64,000 nucleotides of DNA from Acanthornis magna (lineage: Eukaryota > Chordata > Aves > Passeriformes > Acanthizidae), in assembly GCA_036785705.1 (NCBI GenBank), contig JAWUZG010000056.1, positions 11,580,501 to 11,644,500 of the forward strand, in the 5' to 3' direction. Position 1 is the stretch's first letter. Every line of letters begins with the position of its first letter. Below the pieces are notes generated by a model. That model did no database searches and was not told the DNA's origin. It saw nothing but the letters and a program-made list of their open reading frames with translations. Below, in pieces: positions 11,405 through 22,335 of this stretch. The translations under genes and the position numbers were made by a program.

Positions 11405-11720
11405 CCCGCCGGGGTTGCCCGCAATTAGGCAGCCCTGAGCCCCTGGCCGTGGCCCCGCTCAGGTGAGCACCCAGTTCCGAGGATGGAGGTGTAATTAAGG
11501 TTAATCAGGGGGCCGGGGATCAGGGCGGTGGTGGGGAGACCCAGTGAGCCTAATGGCGGCCGTAATTAGGCAGCTGTGGAGAAGCGGTTAATGAAGACGG
11601 CAACCGTTAATAAAGCTCTTCCTGAGCAGCCTTCTGGCCCGGGTAATTGAGGGATTTGCAAGTGCCATCTCCCCCTTAACCCTGTAATGAGCAGACCCGT
11701 GGCAGCCCGCGTTAACCCTT
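11405..11720. promoter_or_regulatory. Dense homeodomain-site cluster
   Basis: In about 300 bp of otherwise GC-rich DNA there are at least nine TAAT/GTTAA cores. They are CAATTAG (11422), TAATTAA (11492), TTAATC (11501), TAATGG (11551), TAATTA (11563), GTTAAT (11587), GTTAAT (11606), TAATTG (11644), TAAT (11685) and GTTAAC (11711). The word AATTAGGCAG occurs twice (from 11423 and 11564), and an E-box CAGCTG lies at 11571-11576. This is the clearest multi-site homeodomain cluster in the window. Enhancer activity is inferred. Confidence 0.45.
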
Positions 11721-12540
11721 CCGGGGATGGAGACGGTGGCAGCGGGGCCATTTGCCGCTCTGCGGGGACGTGCCAGCAGGGCTGTGGTCGTGGGATGCGG
11801 GTTTGAGCATCTCCCCTTGCCACCGGGTCCCCAGGGCTCCCTCTGCCCCGTGGCTTCCCCGGGAGCCCTTTGAGCCATGCTCAAAGCGGCTGGCAGAGAC
11901 TTTTCTCGCAGATGCTGTGGTTTCCCACGCCTGCCTCGGCATTATGCAATTCCCCCCCCAGCCCTCACCGCCCCCCCGGCCCCACCACCCACCAGCGCCG
12001 GGATGTCATCATCAGCCCAGGCCCTGGGAACCCACATTGTTAGCTTAGTAAATAGAGAAATCCCCACTCAAGCATTGCAAATGAGGGCAGAGGGGGAGCC
12101 GGGGAACCGCGCCGGCGGGCCGCAGGGTCTCTCCCCTCTCTCTCTCTCTTTGAGTTGTCAGATGAATTCAGTGGTTAACAAAGAGCAAGGGAGGGAGCTG
12201 AGCTGCTGTCGCAGCTGGGCAGGGCGGTAAGAGGAGGCAGGACTGCAATGCCACCACTCCAGCTAGCAGCTTCAGCCCTGCAATACCTGCTGCAGGTGGG
12301 CAGGAGCCTGGCGTACCCCAGGGCTGGGTCTGCCACGTACCTGAGCATCAGTAATTCTGCACCCTGAGGCTCACACTGCAACAGGGGGTGACAGCCAGGG
12401 AAAAGCAGGGGGGCTGGGGACACATCCCATCCTTGCTTTGCTTTCCTGCTACTGGTTGTACTTTCATGGATGCAATTCCCCCGGAAATCTTGGGACCTTG
12501 CTGAGCTGTGGGGGACCCACCATATCCAAATTCTTGTGAG
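11721..12540. other. Intergenic with C-rich tract
   Basis: Includes a C-rich low-complexity tract near 11946-11998 and short A+T patches near 12035-12080 and 12155-12185. No supported gene. Confidence 0.5.
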
Positions 12541-12995
12541 CATCCTGAATGTGTCAGTAAGGAAGTGAGGCAGATCAAAAGACACAGGAATGCTTTTATT
12601 TTCATCTGCAATAAAAAAGAAGCACAAAAAGGCTGCTTTTACAGAGTGATGGTTCTGCTTTTCTGAATGGGGCATGAAAATCACCTGGTGATTGGAGAGC
12701 CCAGTGCCAGCTCTGGCAGCAGTGATGTTACTTTCTGTAGCACAGCAAAGCCTCTCTTGGCCCTACCAGGAGTTTTCCTTCACTTCTCACCAGGGATCCT
12801 CCTGTTTCCCTCTAGCTCTGGGTTTCTCTATGCGCAGGCAGGTATCAAGAAGGGTACACATGCCCCTTTGCAAGGACTGAGAGCTGCTGTGTGAGTACAT
12901 CCCACTTGGCACAAGTGTCTGGAGCCAGACTCCATGCTGAAACCACTGCCTATTGACTCTGCCCTGCAGCAGACAGGGCAACTGGGAGTCTTTAA
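12541..12995. other. Intergenic, no supported gene
   Basis: Mixed sequence. AATAAA words near 12610 have no associated exon that I can support. Confidence 0.5.
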
Positions 12996-12999
12996 AGTC

Positions 13000-13285
13000 T
13001 TTATTAAGATGTGCAGGTGTGGGTGTCCTTCTCTGCCAGTTGCCTCAGTCTAGAGCCAGACGTGGTCACAATGATGTGCTGGGAGCTTCGCAGACTTTCT
13101 GGCACTGTGAGCAGTGATGCTGTTCCTGATGTGAGCAGTGCTTGAGGTCTCACTTCCACAGTGCCCACAGAGCTGCTGTCCACAGGAATCCCAAGAGTGG
13201 GCACAGCCAGAGGGTCAGGAGGAGCCATGAGCCCCTGGCTGGGAGTGGGCACCCAGAGGTGAATGGGTGAGATGGGAGCACAGAC
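13000..13285 (-). other. Weak candidate terminal exon, minus strand
   Basis: On the minus strand a frame is open from 13285 to a stop at 13004-13006. The stop overlaps an AATAAA poly(A) signal (plus-strand TTTATT, 13000-13005). A pyrimidine-rich stretch ending in CCCAG just inside the frame (about 13235-13275) could act as a 3' splice acceptor. The predicted peptide is about 80 residues, includes the stretch SSQHIIVTTSGSRLRQLAE, and has fairly even composition, unlike the Pro/Ser/Arg-rich chance frames elsewhere. I recognise no family and saw no partner exon, so chance remains likely. Confidence 0.15.
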
Positions 13286-14503
13286 TCAGGGCTGTTCTCT
13301 CTCCTAATAGAAAGCTTTTGCTTTTTTTGCATCCACCACTGGATGGACAGAGAAATCTGCCTGGAGGGCACATTTTCCCAGGCCATGGTGATTTGCAAGG
13401 GGTTGAAAGATCTCAGTCTTTGATTTCTAATGCTAACCTGGCTTCATTGAACTGTTTTGTTAGACTCTTCAAATTGTGTGTTTCTATTATAATAACATGG
13501 TGGGTTTAAAATAAAAAAGACCTCTTTAAGGTGATAGCAAAAATGTTTCACTCTGTGTCTCTACACCTGGTTTCTCCTGCTGCAGCTGGATTGGAAGTGG
13601 ATGCAGGAGGCTTGGGGAGCCCCTGAATTCCTGCCAGGGGGTTCATCAGAGCACTGGGAACTTGGCCACCCTGGTACCTTGTGCTGTCAGGTGCTTGTCA
13701 GGACCAAATCCTTACCCCAGCACACACGGGGCAATTGCTATTGCCATCAGGCAGCCAGAGGCAGAGCTGCTCAGATCCTGTACTGGGTGTGAACCTCACA
13801 TTCTACCCCATTTTGGGAGTAAAACTGGCATCTGGCACCTCTGTGCCTTGGGTGCCAACCCTGTGCCTCTCCCCAGGCAGGGACTGTCTAGTGGAATACC
13901 AGCCCTTATCTCCAGATTTTCCAGTGTGTCACATGGTGCTGCAGCCTGAGACTTGTTCACATTCTGACCTCTCCCCAAATCTCTTGAACTCGCCTCAGGT
14001 CATTCTCATAACCAGATTTACTTCTGGTTGTACTGGGGGGTTTGGTAGGAGCCAAAACCCACCCCCCTGAGACAAACCCAAAGAGTGGACAGGTGTTTGT
14101 CCTGCCCCGTACGACAGTGTGTGTGGAGGGGTGGGAAAGAAGATGCTGTGATGAGAGATCACAAGAGAGCACTTGGAGTAGCGGCTGTGTTCATGAAGAA
14201 TAATGAAGAAACCTCTCCCTGAAGTCTCAGGGCCCTGATGCTCCAATTGCTTCCTGCCCATGCCAGCAAGCAGCCATGCTGCAGGGTCAGAAGAGCTCCC
14301 AGGATTTTCCAGCCACACACCCACGTACTTTGGGAAATCAGTGGTGGCTCAGCCTGCATCCCTCCATCCCTCCCTGCTCCCATGGGCTGAACCTGCAGGG
14401 ACACCCCCAGCCAAGCACTGCAAATCATCATCAGCTCCTACACTGCAGGGTCACCAAGCCACGAGTCAGAGGTGAACAGTCACTTCCAGGTATTTAGGAT
14501 GGC
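13286..14503. other. Intergenic, no supported gene
   Basis: Mixed sequence with several random short frames on both strands. An A+T patch near 13440-13550 shows no clear motif cluster. Confidence 0.55.
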
Positions 14504-14508
14504 TTTTT

Positions 14509-14537
<29 letters not shown>
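14504..14537. repeat. Poly-T tract (T28)
   Basis: A run of 28 T at 14510-14537, preceded by T5C. It could be the poly(A) tail of a minus-strand retroposed sequence to its right, but no such body is recognisable. Confidence 0.9.
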
Positions 14538-14541
<4 letters not shown>

Positions 14542-15060
14542 AGAGCAAATTCCTATTAAATCATAGATAAATAAAGGGAAGAAAAAGACTCAGTGGATAC
14601 CAAGTGGTCTTTAATAGCTGGTGGCTGCTGGTATTGAGCATCTCCAAAACAACCTGATAACAAATACATCCTCTCACCAGAAAACCTGCTTTGGCAGATC
14701 CCACATCAAATAAAATATGTAGATTTTTCATGAGAAGCTTTATTTTTTTTTTGGCTCCTTGCTCCATAAAACACATTTACTCAGTCACATACAAAATACA
14801 TTTATCCAGTTTCTTTAAAACAAACAAAATAACCTCTCCTCTCCATCTGGCCCCTCTCTCTGCTCCTTTCTAGCCTGGTCTGCTTCCCTATTCCTTGCAA
14901 TATGGAACATGACAGGGTATTTTCAATGCTATTTTTGTCCGTTGTGTCATAGCTTATATTTAAAATAGCATTTAAATCTGCCAAGTAGTGCGGTGTTTTA
15001 AACTGCTGTCAGACTGAATTTCTCCTCCTACATACCGCAGATTTCAGCTACGACTTAAAG
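14538..15060. other. A+T-rich block
   Basis: About 500 bp of A+T-rich sequence with several AATAAA and TTTATT words on both strands. It could be an old retroposed 3' UTR attached to the T tract or unique A+T-rich DNA. No open frame longer than 71 codons. Confidence 0.4.
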
Positions 15061-17139
15061 ACAGCTGAGGGAAGCTTTTGAGGAAGGGGGGAGGTGGAGG
15101 TGGTTGGGGACCAGATTGTCTGCAGGTGTGAGGACAGTCAAAGGATATTAATAGGGTAAAGGGATGCTGGAGAGGGGACACAGACCCAAAGAAAACCAGG
15201 GAAGGTGCATATGGGAATGAAATTGCCTTCCCAAAGGAAGCTCTTGTTTGGGACAAAAGGCTGTGACGGTGGGACTAGAAGGCTGCACCCAGCAGCTGTG
15301 GAAATGGGGAGCGTCCCTGGTCTAAGGGTAAAATGAGAGACCCCCATAAAGGGACTTTTGCTCTGCATTTGGGGTTCCCCTTTCAGGTCCCAAAAATAGG
15401 ATCAATTGAGCCTTTAGTAAGGGCAGCCCTAAGGCAGAGGAGGAGGTTGTGCTGCCTTGCTTGCACTGAGGTTTATTCTCCCTTTCTTCATCATTTATTT
15501 TTTGGAACAGGGGTGACATCTGAAAAGCCCTGAGGTGAAGTAGTACAATCATTGTCCATGGTCATGCGAAAGGATCCATCCCCCCTCTTTATGCTTTTGG
15601 GGACCTAAAGGTCAGCTGATCCCTTCCTTCCTCACCATGAATAAACATCACAGCCATCCTCAGCAGAGGTGGCTTGGTTGCAATCACATTAGAAACATCA
15701 GCCTAACCTTTCCCAGGCAAACCCTCAGCTAGTTCAAACCTTCATGACCCCTCTGAAACCATCTCCCACTGAAGAAGATGCTTCAGAAGTGGATCCTCTC
15801 TCCCATCGGAGCCCAGACCACCTTTGTTTCATATGTTCAGTCTTCAGCCCTTTACTCGAGGTGCTGATGTGTTCCCTTGATTCCCTGCTGTCCCTTTCAC
15901 ATTTCCCCACCTCTCCATGGGCACATCCCAGCGGTGTGAGGGGTCCTGAGTGGCACCTCCCACCTCTCTCTCCCCCATGGCCCTGCTCTGCTCCATGAGC
16001 ATCCTGCCTTGCATGCCCATGTCATGAGAAGATGCACCACATCACTGTGCTCCCAGTCGCTGGCACATGGACAGCACAGGGATGCTCAGGCTGTGGTCCC
16101 TGTCACTTCGGCTGTCCCCACCCCACCTTCCTTCCTTCCCTTTCTGGCTCTCATGTCTCTGCTGGGCTTGGCTTGACAGCCTGCATGGGAATTGTGGGTA
16201 CCACAGGGAGGGGAACGGACGTGGGAGCGTCCCCACACCGAGCCTGGCAGGCACCTGCAGCCCCACCCTGCTGCAGAGCAGTTTGGTATCTCTTCTTCCC
16301 CGTCTCATTTTCGGCTGCAGTGGAGGTCTGGCTCAGCCGCGCCAGAGCAGCTGATGTTCAGGAGGGGTCTCCTCCTGCACCACTCTGCTGTAAGAGTTCC
16401 ATGGACAAAGTGCGGGGGGTCTTTCCCAACCCCTGCCAATGCCTGTGGGACCCATGCCAGATGCTGATGGCTTCTTGATCCTCCTGGATGTCTGGAGGGG
16501 TGGGTGTTTCATAGGGTACCCCCAGTCTGCAGATGCCCCTCAATTTCCAAAGAAGGTTTGGGTTTCTCTCCTGTAGCTGTCCAAGGCTGATTTCTTGCTC
16601 CATCTCTGTCGATGTCTCACCCTCTCCTGGGACACGTGTGCCTGCCATTGAAATCTTCTACCCATCCTCTTCTGTCAACACCACCTAAAGAAGGGACAGA
16701 TTGAAAATTTAGCAATGTGTCCTCTGTGTCAGTAACTCCCCCTCATTCTCTCCTGGGCAGCACAGAGATCTGCTCACCCATCTTCTCCTCCCTGCTCTGC
16801 ACACAGACTTCCCCTTCCTCTCCACCCTCTCCCCCTTCTCCATTTCCCCTTCTGCCTGGAGTTTTCCATCGCTCACCCCAGTTCGCAGAGGGCGAGGTGA
16901 CCCTTCCCACAACTCCTTGTTGTGTCATGCAGTGCCACCACCCTTGGCACATCCCTGTGCCAGCCCCAAAACCAGCTCTGCCACCCGTGGGCCAGGATGG
17001 CAGAGGCATCTCTGTTACATCCTTCAGCATTCTGGGCTGAGACAGGACCAGCATCAGGATCTCCTCCTTTGGGATCACCTCATGCCTCCAGTTCGGTCCC
17101 ATTCCCTAGCTCAGTTCAGGATAGGGTGAGGCACCGTGG
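15061..17139. other. Intergenic, no supported gene
   Basis: Two kilobases of mixed to pyrimidine-rich sequence, with a pyrimidine-rich run at about 16740-16870. Long overlapping frames on both strands have no domains. Confidence 0.55.
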
Positions 17140-17720
17140 GTGGGGGTACCCGGTTGGGTTTGGTTATTTATTCCCCCAAAAGGCAAGGCTAGGGAAGGGG
17201 TACGGCTGGCTCCGCGATTACATCGTGGCGCGTTAATCAGCCGCATTAAAATTCCGAGACAGCTCCTGCCAAAGTGGCTGCGCGCCGTGCAAGGTGGCTG
17301 GGAAACGCCAGGAGCCGTGACAGGCAGGCGCAGGCAGACAAAGAGCTCGCTCCGTCACTCCGGGTCTGCTCCGGGAGGAGAAAACCAACACACGCACACA
17401 CACACACACACACCCCGCTCCACGCCAGCGCACAGCCCACGCCGCACGGATGCCACCAGAAAGCCCAAAGCGAGCAAGCGTGCGATGGCCAGCGAGCCGG
17501 CCAGCATCGCAGCACCATCCCCGGGGATGTCGAGGCTGGATGAGCATCCCGGCTGACCCCGTGGAGATGGGTGGTACCCGCCACGGGGGACTGGGATGTC
17601 GCGGTGGTGGGGACCACCCGCTGTTCAGCCCCCCGCAACCCATCCCTGCATGCGTGGACAGCGAGTGTCCCCGCGGGGTGTGAGCCCCCCGGGCGAGGGT
17701 CCCCAGGCCGTGTCCCCCTC
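17140..17720. other. GC-rich island with A+T patch
   Basis: CpG-containing sequence from 17200 to 17720, interrupted by a small A+T patch with GTTAATCAG and GCATTAAAA (17231-17251). A 207-codon minus frame here (17246-17869) has no recognisable domain. Possibly an orphan CpG island. Confidence 0.35.
17388..17413. repeat. (CA)n microsatellite
   Basis: About 12 CA dinucleotides with a single G interruption, embedded in GC-rich sequence. Confidence 0.95.
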
Positions 17721-18390
17721 CGGAGCCCCTGCCAGCTGTAGTAATGCGTTTTGCCACAGGGTGCCACTATGGCAAAGCTGTAAGGCCGCCGGGCCCTCAG
17801 CCCCGTTGTGTAAGGACACCTGGCGTTACCCGCGCTACTCGTGCCTTCCTTCTTCCCCTCCGTTCCCATCTCCCCTCATCCACCCCGCAAGGAAACGGCG
17901 GCCAGAGCCCCCCAAATATTCATCCAAAAGGGGCAGTGCTGCCGGGTGACCCCTGCACTGCAGGGCAGAGGAGGGGATGCTGTGACCCCCCCTGAGGTGT
18001 CCTGAGAGTGACACAGTGGAGACTGACATGTCAGCACTGTGATGGCATTGCTGTGTCTCCACCAGACCTGGCAGGGAGGAGAGATTTTGGAGGTTCTGTG
18101 GGACCTTGTGCCGTGGCAGTGAGTGAGGGGGATGCTGTACAACACAGGTGTCCAGGAACAATACTCCAACCATGCTCCTCTCCTGCGTTTGGGGTGATGG
18201 CCTCTGGGAATGCAGCTCCGTGACAAAGAGGGTCTGGCTCCATTGCTGGGGAGCAAGCAAAGGGCCTGGCAAGGCTACAGCCCCACATCTCCTTCAGCTT
18301 TTCCCCAAGGATGGATCTGTCCAGCCCTGTCATCCAGCAGCTGGGCCTGTGAACTGCCTGAGAGAAAGGGGATGGTGTACCTGGGGCACC
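17721..18390. other. Intergenic, no supported gene
   Basis: Mixed sequence between the small GC island and the pentamer array. No feature seen. Confidence 0.55.
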
Positions 18391-18503
18391 CCATTTCATC
18401 CCACTCCATCCCATCCCGTCCCATCCCATCCCGTCCCGTCCCGTCCCGTCCCGTCCCGTACCATCCCGTCCCGTCCCGTCCCGTCCCGTCCCATCCCGTC
18501 CCA
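18391..18503. repeat. CCGTC/CCATC pentanucleotide array
   Basis: About 22 consecutive 5-bp units in register. The core units are CCGTC, and the outer units are mostly CCATC or more divergent. Nearly all variation is G-to-A at the CpG in the unit, as expected from deamination of methylated CpG on the opposite strand. Frames through it give Pro-Ser/Val repeats and are not genes. Confidence 0.95.
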
Positions 18504-18785
18504 GGGACACACACTGTAGGAGTGAGCAGGCTGGGTCCCACACCCGGAGTTTCTCTTACCCTAGCACACTCCAGCCTTCCCTGCCGCTCCCCAGAGAAGA
18601 GGAGATGCCACAGGGCAGCTCAGACCTGCAGCCACAGCAGCACCCCGGCACACCCACTCTGCACCCGCACAGAGGAGATGGCACGGCTCACCTAGGAAAT
18701 GGAGCTGATGAGAGCTGTGTAGGATCAGGCCATGAACATGAGATGTTTTAGGGTGAAAAGTGCTCTGCAAATGGCAGGCAGTGGG
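18504..18785. other. Intergenic, no supported gene
   Basis: No repeat or exon recognised. Confidence 0.55.
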
Positions 18786-18789
18786 ATCC

Positions 18790-19100
18790 TGCGTGCTGCA
18801 TCCGCCGCGGGCGGAGAGAGAAAGAAGATTCTCTTCTTCCCTCGCTAATAAAGTCTGGCTGAAATGACACAGTATAATCAGTGTTTACCTGGGAGTTTAC
18901 ATATGGTTTGTTGTAATTATAGTTTCAATTCCTGCTTTTGCATTTTTTTTTATTTTTTTTTCCTAACATCTATTTTTCAATCAGTAAAAGTAAATACTAT
19001 TTTCAGCCCAATGTAATTCTTCCACTCCCGTGGCCACAAACACAGCGAGGAGAGCGATTCCATTTGCGCGCTGTGCAATTGAGCAGAGAGAGGAGCCCGG
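18790..19100. promoter_or_regulatory. CNE-like block
   Basis: A+T-rich block with GTAATTATAGTTTC at 18913-18926, TATAATCAGTGTTTAC near 18872 and two T-rich runs near 18943-18961. The same 14-base word recurs at 26917-26930 in another CNE-like block. Motif density suggests an enhancer; this is not proven. Confidence 0.4.
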
Positions 19101-19330
19101 CGGCTGCAGAGCATCAGCGAAGCCACGGCTGAGCGGGGACCTGGGGACATGGGGACAAATCTCCCCTCCCCACCACGAGTCCCCCAGGGCATCCACCCCA
19201 CCTGGCAGGGCTACCTTTGCTGGTAAAAACCAGCACCAGGCCCAGACGTTGCTTCTCATCACGTCGGCATCGTTAAAACCCCAAAGCTGCCTGGTCGGAG
19301 GCAGTGGGGAAGGGATAAGAGCCATTAGGT
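19101..19330. other. Intergenic
   Basis: Mixed sequence between two CNE-like blocks. Nothing supported. Confidence 0.5.
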
Positions 19331-19830
19331 GAAGCATCATTTATTTCAGGGCTGGCAAAGCTTTGTTCCAGCTTGGGGATTGAGTTGGCACTAAAAGCAC
19401 TGTGATCCCCAAGATTTAATTTCCTGCCCCCCCTCATTTTCATGTGTGTGATTTATAACAAATCAAGGATGCCGGTGTCAGGTCCCCTTCTTCACCCAAC
19501 TATTGTCACACACACACGCTGATTAAAACCACCCGGCCCCCGCCGGTTCCTCCTTGTCCATCCATCAGCCGCTCTGGGGACAAACTTAGACATCCTACCC
19601 CTAGCCCACACCTCCATCCGTGCATGTTCTGGCACCCTTGGTTTTAAGCCAATATTGGGTATTAATTTGGCGTGCACATACCCACATTTAAATATATATA
19701 AATAGGTATATTTATTTATGCCATGCACCTGAATCCCTGTAAAAATAATTGGGAGCTTTGTCTCAAGGAGGAATTGGGCGTTATTGGGATGCAGAACAAA
19801 CACGTTGCCCTAGAGACACACAGAGTGTTT
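19331..19830. promoter_or_regulatory. CNE-like block with CCAATATTGG palindrome
   Basis: The densest part is 19630-19780. It holds the perfect 10-bp palindrome CCAATATTGG (19649-19658), extended on the left to GCCAA and on the right to TTGGG, which resembles NFI half-sites or CCAAT boxes. TATTAATTTGGCG follows, then AT-rich words containing TTTAAATATAT. Regulatory role inferred. Confidence 0.4.
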
Positions 19831-20025
19831 CTGCCTCAGCCACTCCAGTCGAATATTTGCCGGTTCAGGCACCGTTTGAACTCGGTGCCAAGGCAGAGCC
19901 GCTGCCGGAGGCCGGTGGGCAGCTGGGCAATGCTGTCGAGAAGGGGATTGAGAAGGGACCCTTCTCCTGCCCGCAGGGTCTCAGCCCCCTGGGGGAATCA
20001 AGCAGAGGCCAGGAGCCCTTCCTGC
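19831..20025. other. Intergenic
   Basis: Mixed sequence, nothing supported. Confidence 0.5.
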
Positions 20026-20082
20026 ACCCCAGCATCCTCATCATCCTCATGCTGGGGTTAAAAAGTAGGTGATGAGGATGCT
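20026..20082. repeat. Two overlapping, mutually exclusive inverted repeats
   Basis: A 10-bp arm at 20026-20035 (ACCCCAGCAT) is the exact reverse complement of 20049-20058. A 13-bp arm at 20031-20043 (AGCATCCTCATCA) is the exact reverse complement of 20070-20082. The arms share 20031-20035, so the two stems cannot form at once. If transcribed, the RNA would have two alternative hairpins. A direct-repeat origin from CATCCTCAT units is likely. Confidence 0.9.
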
Positions 20083-20499
20083 TCTCCCAGAGCTCTGTCT
20101 TTGGCCTCTGCTCTCCCACATGCCCTGATCCACACCAGGGGAATTACTGGGGTTTTTTACCATCTTGAAAAAGGGCTGTTTTCTCCCCAAATGCACATGC
20201 TACCCCTCTGAATATCCCTGGGAGCGAAGGGGAATGTTTCAGTGCGGGTTTAGGGAGGGGGCCCTTGCCCCCAAGGCCCCAGCACGGCCAGCGGAGAATT
20301 GGGGCTGACGCCGTGTGGGAGCAGAGCTTCGGAGTTTGGCTGTGCCAAAAAATGCCCGTCCCAAAGCATGTGCAGCTTTGGCCGATTAACTCAAGGGGTG
20401 CTGAGTCGGAGTTTTCCAAAATAGAAGGAAGGAGGGGGAGTATTCACCAGGTCAAGAAAAGCATCCCTCTCCCACCACTGCCTGACACCGAAAAGAAAA
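20083..20499. other. Intergenic
   Basis: Mixed sequence, no supported gene. Confidence 0.5.
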
Positions 20500-21460
20500 T
20501 TAAAACCCAAGCAGTTTTTTAAAAAATACAATAAAATAAAATTGTTTTATTTCTCAGTTCCACAAAAAAAAAAAAAGCTCTTCTCACCAATCCCAAGCAT
20601 GAATATATTTTCGTAGTATATTTCTTAAAAGCCTACCACATTCAACCTTTTTCCCCCCAAATTAAGAATGAGCTGGTTTAAACTCTCACCCAAAATATTT
20701 ATTGCAAGGAACAAAGATATTGGAATCGTCTCCAGTGTTGGATTTCAATTCTCCCTTTCAGGCTTTTATCTTTTCAATCCAAATTTCAGTGACAATAATC
20801 CAATTTTGATTGACATTAAAATTATTTATTGTCACATTGTAGCTGTTTAATAAATTGTGCCTGCTTTATTTTTTGGCTTATAAATACTGTATCTTTACTA
20901 CCTTGGTACTTAATTCAAGGGAAGAAACCACTTCTGAAGGCAGGCAACAATAGTCTTAGCTCAGGCAAGATATAAAAATGCTTTTTTACACACATGAACC
21001 TGAGGAAAGAGCTGATTCCACCTTTTTACTAATTTATATATTTTAAGTCTCTCTGGTTTATACAATTTTACTTTATTTTCCAATGGTAAAATATGCTTCT
21101 GTGAGCTATGTGTGAAACGAAGATTATTTTAATCTCCTTTCAGATACAGAATATTTATTTGTCAGGAATATTTAAAAAATCAGGAAAACAATTCATGACA
21201 CTTTCATGATCTAGATTTGAGAGATTTTTCACCATTCTGGAAGTGAGTTCATAAAAAAAAAAAAAAAAGCAAAAAAAAAACAAAGCCGGGCGACATCCAT
21301 TTCAGAGTGCCATTTAAATCTGGGTCGCGTTGCAAATGATTTTCTTTTTTTTTTTTTTTTAATTTCCACAAATTACTGAAAGTTAAAAGAACCATCAGCC
21401 CATTTTACTATTAAAAAAATAAAAAGAGATAGAGAGAGAGAGAGAAAATTTAAAAATAAC
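20500..21460. other. A+T-rich block, possible 3' UTR or CNE
   Basis: About 960 bp of strongly A+T-rich sequence with AATAAA at 20530, 20535 and 20849 on the plus strand, TTTATT words for the minus strand, and A/T runs at 21253-21279 and 21345-21360. There is an AG dinucleotide repeat at 21430-21444. It has no long frame. It may be a 3' UTR or an ancient conserved block; no flanking coding exon supports the first reading. Confidence 0.35.
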
Positions 21461-22204
21461 ATGGAAGAATATAGCCCTTGTAGAATAAACCTAAAGCAGT
21501 TCCTTTGCAGAAATATTTCCCTGGGTGAAAGATTTCCAGCCCGTGTCCCACAGATTCTTTTTGGCAGGGGGTTCCTGCCTTTTCCTGGTGGATACCGGGG
21601 AGTGCCGAGGGGTGCCGGAGGATGCCCGTGCCCCAGGGATGTTCTGGGGACACAGCCTCTCGTTCTCCCGCCTGCTGCGGGCAGAGGAGGCTGTTTGCCC
21701 GCTCTCTGGGAGCCTTTCTGGGGGGAGTCTGTTGGCACATAAAGGAGGTATCTGCCAGGGGAGAGCGGGTTTGTTCCCTGTGCCTGTGACTGTGCAAGTC
21801 GGGGTGGAGGGGCCAGGACCCCAACAGGGACCGGGGAGGGATGCAGGGCAAGGCAGGGAGCAAGGATGCTCTGCAGGATCAGTCTTGAGCGCTTCCTGCA
21901 CCCACTTCCCAAAACACAGACCCAGTGCCACCCCCAAAACGATCCCAAAGCCTAAATCTACATCTTACACCTGCGTGGGTTTGGTCCCAGCTCCGTTACT
22001 GATGCTGCTATTTCAGGGCGGTGTTAGGGTCCTTTGGAGAGCCCCCAGGGAAAGGCAAGGCCTTTCCCACAGGGACACGGGGTGGCCTTGGGGACACAGA
22101 CTCTCACCCAGTGCCAGAAGGACAGTGGGGCTGCCCGGGGTCTCCCTGCTGACCTTCTGTGCTGCCTCTCGCAGTGCCAGGCGGCCGCAATGGCTCTGGC
22201 AGCC
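21461..22204. other. Intergenic, no supported gene
   Basis: G+C-rich sequence with long overlapping frames (up to 232 codons at 21525-22223 plus, 191 at 21373-21948 minus). None has a recognisable domain. Confidence 0.5.
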
Positions 22205-22335
22205 ACATTTGTTTACGGGCTGAATTTGTATTAAAACGGTTCATTATTTTCCTGACTGGCAGGTTTCCAGGGTCCGTGCTAGTTAATAATTGCTGCCAAT
22301 TAAACCTTCGCAAAATATGCATTGCAGGGATGGGG
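22205..22335. promoter_or_regulatory. CNE-like block
   Basis: Short A+T-rich block with AGTTAATAATTG near 22281 and CCAATTAAAC near 22296, plus ATATGCATTG. Composition and motifs resemble the other candidate enhancers. Confidence 0.35.

Noticed and set aside
14504..14537. Poly-T run as the tail of a SINE or processed pseudogene
   Set aside because: No recognisable body, target-site duplication or family sequence lies beside it.
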